From NCBI RefSeq assembly GCF_001570745.1, contig NZ_BCSG01000001.1, forward strand, positions 1 through 64,000: a DNA stretch of 64,000 bases. Reading direction: 5' to 3'. The first letter of the stretch is position 1. Each line of letters begins with the position of its first letter. The DNA comes from Alicyclobacillus mali NBRC 102425 (GTDB lineage Bacteria > Bacillota > Bacilli > Alicyclobacillales > Alicyclobacillaceae). Below the pieces are notes generated by a model. It made no database searches, was not told where the DNA came from, and saw only the letters and a list, made by a program, of their open reading frames with translations. Both the position numbers and the translations under genes were made by a program. Shown here in pieces: positions 1 to 8,850 of this stretch.

Positions 1-387
1 GAAGCATACACAACGATGAGGGAATTATACATCACAGAGGCGTGTATCCTGGCGGGTGTGAACGTGTTCGATCATGACAAACGAGAGGCTTTAAAAAACC
101 TGGCATACGCACAACGCGGCGAAGCGAAACGAGCAAGTGACGAAAATGAGTCATTTTCTGCTATCATCTCCGAACTTTCGCAAGAGCAACGAGCTGACAT
201 ATCGGCATTTCAAAACCAGTTTAACGCAGATATTGACGCTGTTAGCCAATATCGAAACCAATTGAATCACGGTTTTTTTCAGAAAAATCTCCCTAAGACC
301 CGAGAGACAAAGTTTCGCGATCGACTTTTAGAATTCGTAAGGCATCTTGAGGATTTTAAGAAACCCCGGGAGGGCGGTCATATATGA
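1..387 (+). CDS. HEPN-domain CRISPR ancillary ribonuclease (Csx1/Csm6-like), 3' end only
   Basis: The reading frame is open from base 1, so this is the C-terminal part of a gene that starts outside the window. An internal ATG at 16 is probably not the real start. The visible part is mostly helical and charged. It contains R-N-Q-L-N-H at 253-270, which fits the R-x4-H active-site motif of HEPN ribonucleases. Its stop overlaps the cmr1 start (ATGA). In type III systems, CARF-HEPN proteins of the Csx1/Csm6 group are RNases activated by the cyclic oligoadenylate that Cas10 makes, and position plus motif suggest that role here. The CARF sensor domain would lie upstream and cannot be seen. A different HEPN protein, for example a toxin, is less likely because of the operon overlap. 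Confidence 0.6.
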   Translation, partial: EAYTTMRELYITEACILAGVNVFDHDKREALKNLAYAQRGEAKRASDENESFSAIISELSQEQRADISAFQNQFNADIDAVSQYRNQLNHGFFQKNLPKTRETKFRDRLLEFVRHLEDFKKPREGGHI

Positions 388-1814
388 AGAGGCCGCCGAA
401 TATTCAGCTTCCTCTGGTGCAGAAAGAACTGGATTACCTGACGAGCGCTCACATCCGTACTCTCACACCAGTGATTGGTGCGGGCGTGCACTCCCAAAAA
501 GCGGACAGAAGCCATCCGGTGCGCGGGGAGACAGTGCGCGGACATCTGCGGTTCTGGTGGCGCACGGTGTCTCAATCTGGGCCATTAGATCAGTGGATCG
601 ATAAATTGCGGGCAGAGGAGGCGCGCAAACGCTCGCTTCCCAAATTGCCGTCCATGGAAGAACTCGATCCGATCGAACGATTGCGCATTCGCGAAGCCAC
701 GATTTGGGGGAGTTCAAGCAGGGCCGGATTGCTGGCTGTGCAAGTGCAAAACCGCGAGTGGGAGCATCGTGATGTGCGGCGCAGATCAGCAGGGAACGTC
801 GTTGAGGCCTTGGCGTCGCTGATGGGCGTCTCCGTTAAAGGAGGTGCATCATCGCTCGGTTACGCAGCTTTTTCCCTGCAAGTGAGTCAAAACGATACCC
901 CTGGTGCCTGCTCCGAAGTCGGAATGGGCTCTTTTAACGTGAAGATTGTCTGGAATCCGTGGGCACGGCACTTGTGCGACACGGTCAAAGACCAGGTGGG
1001 GCGCGAAGTTCTAGAAGCGCTCTGGAGATGGATTCATTTTGGAGGACTTGGCATGCGTTGGCGGAGAGGTTTTGGGGCGCTGATTTCCGATGATGTCCCG
1101 GGTGTTCCGCGTCATTTGGACGAGCTTCGAGATCACCTGCGTTCGCATCCATCCGCAGGTCAGCCTGCCGTATGCGCCGTACTGGTTAAACCGTCGAACC
1201 CACATCGGCGGAGAAACACGTCGGAAACGGCTGTGTGGGACGGGTGGGAGGACTGTTTACAGCCGCTGCGGCAATATCGACAACCCAGACAGCCGAAGAA
1301 TGGGCCAACGCGTAGCTTCACGAAGACGCCGTGGCCCGAGGCCAGCGTCATCCGGGCCATTCATCGCGGCCGAGGCAACCCGAAGAACGGAGCATTACGG
1401 TTTCCGCGTGCCGTGCTTGGTCTTCCAGTTATATTCCAATTCAAGGGTGAGTCGACACCGAACGCCGAACTGAGGCTGGACAAAAGTGGGAATCCTTTGT
1501 TGGGTCGACTTCCCAGTCCTTTCATCTTGAGACCGGTCCGCATCGGCGACGCCGTCTACCCGATGTGTGTTTGGCTCGAGTCCCCGCTGCCATCGCACCA
1601 GGAGCATGGATTTGTTCGAATGTCTTTAAAAGTAGGTTCGATGGCTCCGATCACCGTGCCTGCGACAGCCGCGCTCTCAGCGATGGAAGACCGTTTCAAG
1701 GCCCTAGAGGGGGGCGAGGTGCGGTTCGAGAAGACGAGCGACGCCTTGGCCGATTTTCTTCGCCATCTGCGCAAGCAAGGTTTTGAGGTTCTCTATCGTT
1801 CCGACGCTACTTGA
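384..1814 (+). CDS. cmr1: Type III-B CRISPR RAMP protein Cmr1
   Basis: 476 aa. The N-terminus carries the Cmr1 signature: a T-P-V-I-G-A-G strand near residues 28-34, then PVRGETVRGHLRFWWR at 45-60. This is the RAMP fold's glycine-rich RNA-contact region. In the Cmr complex, Cmr1 sits at the head of the backbone near the 3' end of the crRNA and helps bind target RNA. The start ATG at 384 overlaps the stop of the HEPN gene by four bases, and its own TGA overlaps the TTG of cmr2, so the operon is translationally coupled. The length is normal for the family. No damage is visible. Confidence 0.9.
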   Translation: MKRPPNIQLPLVQKELDYLTSAHIRTLTPVIGAGVHSQKADRSHPVRGETVRGHLRFWWRTVSQSGPLDQWIDKLRAEEARKRSLPKLPSMEELDPIERLRIREATIWGSSSRAGLLAVQVQNREWEHRDVRRRSAGNVVEALASLMGVSVKGGASSLGYAAFSLQVSQNDTPGACSEVGMGSFNVKIVWNPWARHLCDTVKDQVGREVLEALWRWIHFGGLGMRWRRGFGALISDDVPGVPRHLDELRDHLRSHPSAGQPAVCAVLVKPSNPHRRRNTSETAVWDGWEDCLQPLRQYRQPRQPKNGPTRSFTKTPWPEASVIRAIHRGRGNPKNGALRFPRAVLGLPVIFQFKGESTPNAELRLDKSGNPLLGRLPSPFILRPVRIGDAVYPMCVWLESPLPSHQEHGFVRMSLKVGSMAPITVPATAALSAMEDRFKALEGGEVRFEKTSDALADFLRHLRKQGFEVLYRSDAT

Positions 1815-3661
1815 AGGACGTGGTGTACTTGCAGAAGTATCTGCTTTCCATCGCCCTGGGACCGGTACAGGATTTCGTTCAAGCGGCGCGTCGAACACGG
1901 GATCTCTGGTTCGGGTCTTATTTGCTATCCGACGTGTCCAAGTGCGTCGCAGCAAGCCTCGTGGAAGACGGTGCCACGCTGATCTTCCCGCATAAGGAGA
2001 GCTTGAGCGGCTCTCAGGCTGTCGCGAATAAAATCCTGGCCGTGTTCGAAGGAGAGTCCGTGGTTCGTGTCCTGGACCGGGCTCATCACGCCGCTACCAC
2101 GTGGTTACGTGAAACGGCACAAACAGCAGTTCAAGCCTTGCAAAGGGAGCTTTCATCCCGCCGCGATGTGTTCGACGAAGCGCTCTTTTTCCGTCAGGTC
2201 GATGACTTTCTCGAATTCTACGCGGCGTGGGTGCCGATGACGGATACATACGATCGCGACCGGCGGCGCGTTGAAGGCATTCTGGCGGCCCGCAAGATGC
2301 TTCGGAACTTTGACCCCAACGAAGGGGCGCGAGTGCCGAAATCGAGCTTGGACGGCGTTCGAGAATCGGTCCTGCGCATCTCCACGAACGACGCCTTAAT
2401 CGAACGTGCACTACGGAGAATGGGCATCCGACCCGGGGAAGCCCTCGACGCGATGGGGCTCATCAAGCGTCTGAGTGGTCAACGGCCATACCCATCGGTC
2501 GTGCGCGTCGCTGTAGACAGCTGGATTCAGGCGGGCATGTCCGACGAGCGCTTTCGAGTGCAACTCGGGCGGGTCTCCGAGACATTGGAACGCGTCCTCA
2601 TAGAGGCACCTGAATTGGACGTGGTGTCATCCGCGAGGGGCCGCGACGGATCCGAGGTCTATGTGCCGGATCATTACGAAAACTTCCCATACGATGGGAA
2701 GGCCCTCTTGGAAGGCTTTTTTGAGCAAGAAGAGTTCCGGCAGTTACAGGAGCAGTATCCCGGTCTGGCGGATGAGTTAAAGCGCGTGGTGACTCGGTTG
2801 CGAGAGATTCGGGGATGTTCGCCTCAGCCCTATCTCGCCGTGTTGATGGCCGATGGAGATCGGATGGGCGTTCAAATCGACCGAATGACAACTCCCGACG
2901 ACCATTCGAACTTCAGCTATCGCGTGTCGGAGTTCGCGCGGCGGGCGCAGGACGTGATCGTCCAACACCGTGGGGTTCCGGTCTACGCGGGAGGCGACGA
3001 CGTGTTCGCGTTTCTGCCCATCGAAACTTGCCTGCGGGCTGCAGACGCACTGCGGAAGCTTTTCGAAGAGAAGGTGGCATCCGCCGTCGCGAGTGACAAG
3101 CCTTCTTTGTCTGTTGGGATCGCCATTGGATATTGCCGAGAAGACCTGGGTTATCTTCGCCAACTCGCGCAACAGGCGGAGCATGAGGCCAAGGAGCCGG
3201 ACCGAAATGGGCTCTGCGTGCTCGTGCAAACGCGTTCGGGCGGCGATCCGATTCGGGTTCGGTGCCGGTGGGACGAAGACCCTGTGCCGCGCATGGAGCG
3301 GCTGGCCGCGTGGCATCAGAGGTCGGAGATTGCGCACACCACAGGATATGTCCTTGAGCAGATTGGTCGCCTGTACGGCGGCGCCGCGGACGAGGACATC
3401 GTGGCGGGTGAACTGCGGCGAGCACTGTCTCGCCGGACGGTGGCGGGTGAGCGCCGGTTTGCCGACGACGTCATGGACGACATCACCTCACTGTTTCGAT
3501 CGCGTTTCCTCGCGCGGCAGGCTCTGCAGGATGGAGCGGCAACCGCCGCGCTTCAGGATTGCGCTTCGTGGTTGAAATTTGGTCACTGGTTGGCAAGTCA
3601 CGCGGAACCTGAGGCGTGGCAGAACGTTGAGATCCGCGCCGGCGAGGAGGTGGACACGTGA
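1811..3661 (+). CDS. cmr2: Type III-B Cas10 (Cmr2), cyclase motif intact, HD nuclease domain absent
   Basis: 616 aa, starting at TTG 1811. Residues 12-40 read LLSIALGPVQDF followed by ARRTRDLWFGSYLLS, the Cmr2 block that normally lies after an N-terminal HD domain; here it is only 11 residues from the start. The two palm acidic sites are visible: D348-G-D350 within LAVLMADGDRMG, and GGDD at 394-397. These are the metal-binding residues of the domain that makes cyclic oligoadenylate on target-RNA binding. Full-length Cmr2 proteins are usually about 850-900 aa, so the missing length matches the missing HD DNase. No CxxC zinc motif was noticed. The gene overlaps cmr1 and cmr3 by four bases each. 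Function is inferred from the family. Confidence 0.9.
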   Translation: MKDVVYLQKYLLSIALGPVQDFVQAARRTRDLWFGSYLLSDVSKCVAASLVEDGATLIFPHKESLSGSQAVANKILAVFEGESVVRVLDRAHHAATTWLRETAQTAVQALQRELSSRRDVFDEALFFRQVDDFLEFYAAWVPMTDTYDRDRRRVEGILAARKMLRNFDPNEGARVPKSSLDGVRESVLRISTNDALIERALRRMGIRPGEALDAMGLIKRLSGQRPYPSVVRVAVDSWIQAGMSDERFRVQLGRVSETLERVLIEAPELDVVSSARGRDGSEVYVPDHYENFPYDGKALLEGFFEQEEFRQLQEQYPGLADELKRVVTRLREIRGCSPQPYLAVLMADGDRMGVQIDRMTTPDDHSNFSYRVSEFARRAQDVIVQHRGVPVYAGGDDVFAFLPIETCLRAADALRKLFEEKVASAVASDKPSLSVGIAIGYCREDLGYLRQLAQQAEHEAKEPDRNGLCVLVQTRSGGDPIRVRCRWDEDPVPRMERLAAWHQRSEIAHTTGYVLEQIGRLYGGAADEDIVAGELRRALSRRTVAGERRFADDVMDDITSLFRSRFLARQALQDGAATAALQDCASWLKFGHWLASHAEPEAWQNVEIRAGEEVDT

Positions 3662-4905
3662 GGGCGGGTTGGATCATGTTTGAGCCCTTCGACCGTTTGG
3701 TGGTCAGGGACGGACGGCCTTTCGGTGGCGAGAACCGTACGCTTCGCACGCTGTCATGGCCCCTCCCTCCGACGACGGCGGGGGCCGTGCGCACACTGGT
3801 GGGTTCTTTGATGTCCAAGGGCGGGCCCGCTTTTACGGACGACCACATTGAGCTCTTGAAACAGATCTCCGTGCAGGGCCCCATGCTTGCAGTCATGCGA
3901 GAATCAGGGTTCCCGAACCTCTTCGTTCCCGCCCCGCGGGACGTGTGGATGGCGCGGACGGGCGATGGCATCAAAGTGGGCGCTGTGATTCCCAAGCGAA
4001 TGGGCTCCGACGCGGGGACGGATCTGAGTCACCTGAGCGCTTTCGCCTGTCCGCCTGGTGCGGATAAGCCCATCTCGCCCCCCGCTTTTTGGTCGCTCGA
4101 AGCGTATGTCCGATGGATGACGTTCGATCACGTCCAATCCAATGGGTTCGAGGCATCCACCGCAGATCCAGCATCAGCTCTGGCTTCATACCTTGGCTTC
4201 GAAACGGCGGGGCAAGCGAGTGGCGAGCGCTCTCTTCATTTCCGATCCGGCCCAGCGGTGGAGTGGCGCACGCACGTGCAGATGGAAGGCGGACAGCGAA
4301 AGACGGGAGGACTGTTCTCTACCTCCGGCCTCCGCTTCCAACATGATGAGCGGATCGCCTGCTGGGTTGAATTGCCGGACGAGGTCGGGGACGTCTTTCA
4401 GAGTCGCTCGGATGTTCCAGGCCATCTCGGTGGGGAACGTGGATTGGCGCGCGTGACGTGGCGAGAAGCGAGACAACCTGTGCCGGGCGAATGGCGCAGC
4501 AGCTCGGCGCTCGCCGAGCCTTACCGCAGCGGCGACTTGCTTCGCCTGGTGTTCTTGACGCCGTGTCCGTTTGCACGAGGATGGTTGCCCAAGTGGCTCG
4601 ATGACCGCCTGGAGGGGGAACTGCCGGGCACTCATCTGCGTGTCAGGCTCGAAACGGCCGTGGTGCCTCGATTTGTTCCCGTCTCGGGTTGGAGTCTCGC
4701 GGAACCGCGTGGTCCGAAACCCATGCGAAAGTGTGTTCCCGCGGGTAGCGTATATTTCTTTACCGTCTTGAACGAGGACGCCTATCGGCCGATCCGGCCT
4801 CTGGATTTATGGTGGTCTTCCGTGGCGGATGATCCGCAGGACGCTCGCGATGGATTCGGCGTTGTCGCCGCAGGACGCTGGGCGTGGGGGGAGGATGTAC
4901 TGTGA
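3658..4905 (+). CDS. cmr3: Type III-B CRISPR protein Cmr3
   Basis: 415 aa from a GTG start that overlaps the cmr2 stop (GTGA). The N-terminus W-I-M-F-E-P-F-D-R-L-V-V-R-D-G-R-P-F is the Cmr3 hallmark. It is followed by PLPPTTAGAVRTLVGSL, the helix next to the RAMP glycine loop. Cmr3 pairs with Cas10 at the foot of the complex and holds the 5' repeat handle of the crRNA. Length and order in the operon are normal. The gene ends by overlapping cmr4. Confidence 0.88.
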   Translation: MRAGWIMFEPFDRLVVRDGRPFGGENRTLRTLSWPLPPTTAGAVRTLVGSLMSKGGPAFTDDHIELLKQISVQGPMLAVMRESGFPNLFVPAPRDVWMARTGDGIKVGAVIPKRMGSDAGTDLSHLSAFACPPGADKPISPPAFWSLEAYVRWMTFDHVQSNGFEASTADPASALASYLGFETAGQASGERSLHFRSGPAVEWRTHVQMEGGQRKTGGLFSTSGLRFQHDERIACWVELPDEVGDVFQSRSDVPGHLGGERGLARVTWREARQPVPGEWRSSSALAEPYRSGDLLRLVFLTPCPFARGWLPKWLDDRLEGELPGTHLRVRLETAVVPRFVPVSGWSLAEPRGPKPMRKCVPAGSVYFFTVLNEDAYRPIRPLDLWWSSVADDPQDARDGFGVVAAGRWAWGEDVL

Positions 4906-5795
4906 CCGTCATTCAGTCGTACTGGGTTTATGCGTATTCGCCCATCCATGTGGGGGCGGGACAAGGCACGGGATTTGTGGACCTACCTGTCGTGCGGGAA
5001 AAGGTGACAGGATGGCCGTACCTGCCGGGCACCTCCATCAAAGGTGTCCTTCGCGATGAATGGGAGCGAAAGTGTCGACAAAAGGGTACGCCGGAGCAAG
5101 ACGGTTTGAGAGAGGTCCAGCGGGTGTTCGGCACGCAGGAGCGGGCGGGCATCGCGACGTTCACGGATGCCCGCCTGGTGTGCCTGCCGGTCGCGAGCAT
5201 GATTGGAACCTATGCGTATGTGACTTGCCCCCTCATCCTGCAGCGCCTGGCGCGGGACATGGCGCTGACAGGTGTTGAAATTCCCGCGTTGTCACGCGCG
5301 GTCGAAACCGATCGGGCGTTGGTTTCAAACAGCTCAAAGCTCGCATTCACGTTTCCGTCGAATCCGGAACCTTCCCTGTACCTTCTGGACTTTTGCCTGA
5401 AGTCGGAGAACTGCGACGTTACAACGTCCATCGGCCGACGCATTGCGGAAATCCTATTTGACGACGAGGACTGGCGTCAGACCTTCGTGGATCGCTTCGT
5501 CGTCGTCCATGATCAACTGTTTCAATTCTTTTCTGAGCATGGAACGCAGGTGGACGCACACATTCGAATGGGCGACAATGGCACCGTTGCCCAAGGGGCG
5601 CTTTGGTACGAGGAGTCCCTGCCGCCGGAGTCCGTGCTCGTTGGACTCGTGTCGGTGGATGACCCGAGGCGCGAGGAAGGGAGCGATTTGGCGAGTCCGT
5701 TTCGCGGGCGGGTGGTTACGCAAATAGGTGGCAACGCGACGACGGGCTGCGGGCAGTCCCTACTCATCTTTGGGCCTGAGAGGGCGGTGGACTGA
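4902..5795 (+). CDS. cmr4: Type III-B backbone RNase subunit Cmr4
   Basis: 297 aa. GTG 4902 is chosen as start because it overlaps the cmr3 stop (GTGA) and has a GGGGGAGG ribosome site about eight bases upstream. An in-frame upstream start at 4884 lacks these. The N-terminus has S-P-I-H-V-G-A-G (13-20) then F-V-D-L-P-V (25-30). D27 matches the aspartate that cuts target RNA at 6-nt intervals in Cmr4/Cas7 proteins. The motif YLPGTSIKGVLRDEW is the RAMP G-rich block. Several Cmr4 copies normally form the helical backbone along the crRNA. Confidence 0.9.
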   Translation: MTVIQSYWVYAYSPIHVGAGQGTGFVDLPVVREKVTGWPYLPGTSIKGVLRDEWERKCRQKGTPEQDGLREVQRVFGTQERAGIATFTDARLVCLPVASMIGTYAYVTCPLILQRLARDMALTGVEIPALSRAVETDRALVSNSSKLAFTFPSNPEPSLYLLDFCLKSENCDVTTSIGRRIAEILFDDEDWRQTFVDRFVVVHDQLFQFFSEHGTQVDAHIRMGDNGTVAQGALWYEESLPPESVLVGLVSVDDPRREEGSDLASPFRGRVVTQIGGNATTGCGQSLLIFGPERAVD

Positions 5796-5796
5796 A

Positions 5797-6207
5797 ATGC
5801 ACAGCGTGCTTGACTCCGATTTGCAACCGCGCGCGGTTCAATGGTTGCAACGTGCTAAGAACCTCGTTCGTGAAGCGGCCGACACTCGTGTGCGTTCCGA
5901 ATATGCGTCATTGGCGCGTGGATTGCCAGCTTTGCTGCATCAATCCGGTCTCTTTCAGACCATCGCCTACTTGGAAAGTCGATCTCGCCGGGCCTCCAAC
6001 AATCCCACGGCTCACGGACTCATGCTCGCTCATCTGGCCTCTCTTTTGTCTCCCTTCACTGGAATGAAGGAGCTGAAGACGGATGAGCTTACACAGATGA
6101 AACTGCACGAGTATCTCGTCGTATCGCGCCTCTCGCTGGAGGCGGCCTCCTGGTTGAAGCGAATGGTCGAAATCCAGTTTGGCGACGAGGAGGAGCCGCA
6201 TGCGTGA
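5797..6207 (+). CDS. cmr5: Type III-B small subunit Cmr5
   Basis: 136 aa from ATG 5797, one base after the cmr4 stop. The sequence is all-helical in character, with R-A-x-x-W-L near the start and a VRSEYASLARGLPALLHQSGLFQTIAYL core. This is typical of Cmr5 (Cas11 group), which stacks on the target-RNA side of the Cmr4 filament. No catalytic residues are expected. Its 3' end overlaps the cmr6 start by eight bases. Assignment rests on the core sequence and on gene order. Confidence 0.82.
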   Translation: MHSVLDSDLQPRAVQWLQRAKNLVREAADTRVRSEYASLARGLPALLHQSGLFQTIAYLESRSRRASNNPTAHGLMLAHLASLLSPFTGMKELKTDELTQMKLHEYLVVSRLSLEAASWLKRMVEIQFGDEEEPHA

Positions 6208-7342
6208 TCGTGACATTCGAGGCCCTCTGGCGCAAGAGAGCATGTGGGAGACGGTAGGGGCCAAGTTGGAGAATCCGGGCCTCGTCTTTCAGCGATTCGG
6301 ATTCGCCGGCGTGCATGAACCTCAAGGTGATGCCGGGAGTTTGCTGGCCTCGGCATATGAACGAATTCACAAGGCGTTCTACGCTGCACAACAGGGCGAT
6401 CTCTATCTGCGGGTGTATCAACGGGCCGCGTCGATGCCCAGCATGGGACGTACTCGCCATGTGAGTGGCGAGATCGAGTTTGAAGAACGCGTGGCAGTGG
6501 GCCTCGGCCGCGAGTCGGTGTACGAGGTTGGGCTGATGTTCCATCCCGTGTACGGGGTTCCTTATATCCCGGGCAGCACATTGAAGGGGCTTTTGTCTCA
6601 TTTTGTGCACGACGTCGTCGGTCAACAGGGGCGTCATCCGGAATTTCAGCGAGGCGGGGAAGGCCATCGCTTTCTCTTTGGCACCATTGAACGAGACGAC
6701 GAGGAACGGAACCGGGGCGCGTTGATCTTCTACGATGCGCTCATCAAGCCCGAGGCGCTCAAATCCCTGCGACTCGAGGTCATGACCATTCATTATCCAT
6801 CCTATTACCGTGGACTGGACACGCCGCACGGAATGGACGACCCCATCCCAGTCCATTTTCTGAGCCTCGACCGCCCGACGTTTCTCCTCAGGCTCGGAAT
6901 GGACTGTGAGGAGGAAAAAGCTGAGGAATGGCTCGCCTGGTCGTGGGACCGGCTGTTGGACGCCCTTTCCCTGTGGGGCGTCGGCGGGAAAAAGTCGAGC
7001 GGTTACGGGCGGGCGAAGCGAAGACAAGCGGAGTCGGTCGGGAGCGAAACAGAAGAGGCCCTGCCGAGTCGGGGATCTGTTCTGCTCGTGAGGCGGATTC
7101 AACCTCCCGATGGGAAACAAGGGATCTGGTTTGAGACAGTGAATCCGCCTCGTTTGTATGGCAACGCAAGCAGTGTGCCTCCGCACCTGGCGCCAGAAAT
7201 CGGGGGAACGATGGAGTTGATGATCAAGGAATTTTACCCACATATTGATGCGGAAAGGGTTCTATGGGATAAGCCTCCTGCCGCTCGGACTCCGTCGAAA
7301 GGAGCAGATCGATCCAAGGGACGACCAGGACCTCGGCGGTAG
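6200..7342 (+). CDS. cmr6: Type III-B CRISPR RAMP protein Cmr6
   Basis: 380 aa from ATG 6200, with a GAGGAGG-like ribosome site inside the end of cmr5. The RAMP block Y-I-P-G-S-T-L-K-G at 122-130 is the Cmr6 signature, and a second glycine-rich stretch, GVGGKKSSGYG, lies at about 262-272. Cmr6 caps the Cmr4 backbone next to Cmr1. The tail is basic and low in complexity (SKGADRSKGRPGPRR). This is the last gene of the operon. No cas6, cas1, cas2 or repeat array follows, so crRNA must be supplied from elsewhere in the genome. Confidence 0.87.
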   Translation: MRDRDIRGPLAQESMWETVGAKLENPGLVFQRFGFAGVHEPQGDAGSLLASAYERIHKAFYAAQQGDLYLRVYQRAASMPSMGRTRHVSGEIEFEERVAVGLGRESVYEVGLMFHPVYGVPYIPGSTLKGLLSHFVHDVVGQQGRHPEFQRGGEGHRFLFGTIERDDEERNRGALIFYDALIKPEALKSLRLEVMTIHYPSYYRGLDTPHGMDDPIPVHFLSLDRPTFLLRLGMDCEEEKAEEWLAWSWDRLLDALSLWGVGGKKSSGYGRAKRRQAESVGSETEEALPSRGSVLLVRRIQPPDGKQGIWFETVNPPRLYGNASSVPPHLAPEIGGTMELMIKEFYPHIDAERVLWDKPPAARTPSKGADRSKGRPGPRR

Positions 7343-7378
7343 ACCTCATCGAATTCGGAGGGCTTTGAGGTGACGCAC

Positions 7379-8548
7379 ATGACATCCATCGGCGCGAAAG
7401 GTGAAGCTCCCCACATCCTGCTCGCCCCCGATTCCTTCAAGGGCTCGCTCACCGCGCGCGAGGTGGCTGAGGCGATGGCCGAGGGCGTGAGCCGGGCGTA
7501 TCCATCCGCCCAGTTGACGCTTGTCCCCATCGCCGACGGCGGCGAGGGTACACTCGATGCGATCGCGACCTCTACCAACGCGCGTTGGTTATCGGCGGTC
7601 GTCACGACCGCGAGCGGCCAACCTAAGCAAGGCCGTTTCCTTGCCCTCCCCGATGGCACCGCCGTCGTCGAGTGCGCGGAGGCCGTCGGCCTGCCGGAGG
7701 CCCTCCGTTCGGGCGTCGACGTCTGGCACCGCAAGACCGCTGGCGTCGGCGAGATGATCCGGCACGCGCTCGAGACGGGGCATCGCCGCATCGCGGTGGC
7801 GCTCGGGGGATCCGCCACGAACGGCGCGGGCGTCGGCATGCTCGCGGCGCTCGGCGTGCGATTCCTCGATGATGCGGACCAGGACGTGCCCCCGGTGCCG
7901 GCGGAGTTTCACCGCGTGGTGCGCGTCGACGTGTCTGGCCTCGATGAGCGCCTCCGCGGCGCCGAGATGCTCGCCGTGTGCGACGTGGACAACCCGCTCG
8001 CGGGCGAAAACGGGGCCACCACCGTCTTCGGGCCGCAGAAGGGCGTCTCGACCCACGACGTGAGCCACTTGGACGCTGCCCTGACGCACATCGCGGCATT
8101 GTGCGAGGCGGCCTTTGGCCGCAAAGCGGCAGACCTGCCCGGCGCAGGCGCCGCAGGCGGCCTTGGCTTCGCGCTCTACCTTCTAGGCGCCACGCGCGTG
8201 TCCGGCATTGATTTCGTGCTCGACGCCGTCGGGTTCGATCACGCCCTCGAACGTGCCGCGCTCGTCCTGACGGGCGAGGGACGCACGGATGCTCAGTCGG
8301 CCCGCGGCAAGGCGGTGGCTGGCGTCGCCCGGCGCGCAAAGGCCCGCGGCGTGCCGGTGTTCTGTATCTCCGGGGCCATCGGCCCGGGCGCCGAGCAGAT
8401 GTACGAGCACGGCGTATCCGCCATGTTCTCCATCGCGCCAGGGCCCATCTCGCTGGACGAGGCCGTGGCGAACGCCACGTCGCTTCTCGCATCGGCAACG
8501 GAGAACGCCGTTCGCGCGTGGCTCGCTGGCCGCGCTGGAAAGCCGTAG
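7379..8548 (+). CDS. glxK: Glycerate 2-kinase (GlxK/GarK family)
   Basis: 389 aa. ATG 7379 is preferred because GAGGTG lies six bases upstream; GTG 7370 is also in frame. The N-terminus L-A-P-D-S-F-K-G-S-L and the P-I-A-D-G-G-E-G-T block are the family signature, as are the central GGSATNGAG and the C-terminal TGEGRTDAQS. The enzyme phosphorylates D-glycerate with ATP, giving 2-phosphoglycerate in this family. It lies 36 bases after the cmr operon but differs in function. It precedes the ketodeoxygluconate genes, so a joint role in sugar-acid use is likely, although 302 bases and a candidate promoter separate them. Confidence 0.88.
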   Translation: MTSIGAKGEAPHILLAPDSFKGSLTAREVAEAMAEGVSRAYPSAQLTLVPIADGGEGTLDAIATSTNARWLSAVVTTASGQPKQGRFLALPDGTAVVECAEAVGLPEALRSGVDVWHRKTAGVGEMIRHALETGHRRIAVALGGSATNGAGVGMLAALGVRFLDDADQDVPPVPAEFHRVVRVDVSGLDERLRGAEMLAVCDVDNPLAGENGATTVFGPQKGVSTHDVSHLDAALTHIAALCEAAFGRKAADLPGAGAAGGLGFALYLLGATRVSGIDFVLDAVGFDHALERAALVLTGEGRTDAQSARGKAVAGVARRAKARGVPVFCISGAIGPGAEQMYEHGVSAMFSIAPGPISLDEAVANATSLLASATENAVRAWLAGRAGKP

Positions 8549-8850
8549 GTCCGCGCGAGCCGGAAGGGGGCGAATCCTCCGTCGCCGACCGTAAGCGGTG
8601 CGCCTCGCGCCGCGGGTCTCGCGCGTGTCTGTGTTGCCAACCGGCCTGCACCATGGCCGCTTTGGCACCTGCCGTGATTCGAACCGCATCTGCCGCGTTC
8701 ATGCTACAATGGCTTTGTGGGCGATCTCGCCCTCATTCTTTCACATCTTCTAACACACAAGTATACAAGAGCTGGCACAGGCTCGTGGCGGTTGCGCGCC
8801 GTGCGCACCGCTTGGCGCGCTAGTCGAGCCTGTCGGCGAGGAGGGGCGAG
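8549..8850 (+). other. Non-coding gap between glxK and kdgK
   Basis: 302 bases. The first half is GC-rich with no supportable gene. The second half is locally AT-richer and holds a promoter-like pair at 8740-8767. The 3' end gives the kdgK ribosome site (GAGGAGGGG). A T-loop-like string near 8675 was checked and is not part of a tRNA. Confidence 0.5.
8740..8767 (+). promoter_or_regulatory. Candidate promoter for kdgK-eda-uxuA
   Basis: TTCACA at 8740 and TATACA at 8762 with a 16-base spacer, about 84 bases upstream of the kdgK start. The GTATAC around the -10 is palindromic and could be part of an operator. The match is moderate only. Confidence 0.35.

Noticed and set aside
8660-8700. GGTTCGAATC-like string on the minus strand, suggestive of a tRNA T-loop
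   Set aside because: The flanking bases cannot form the T-stem and no acceptor, D or anticodon arms are present.
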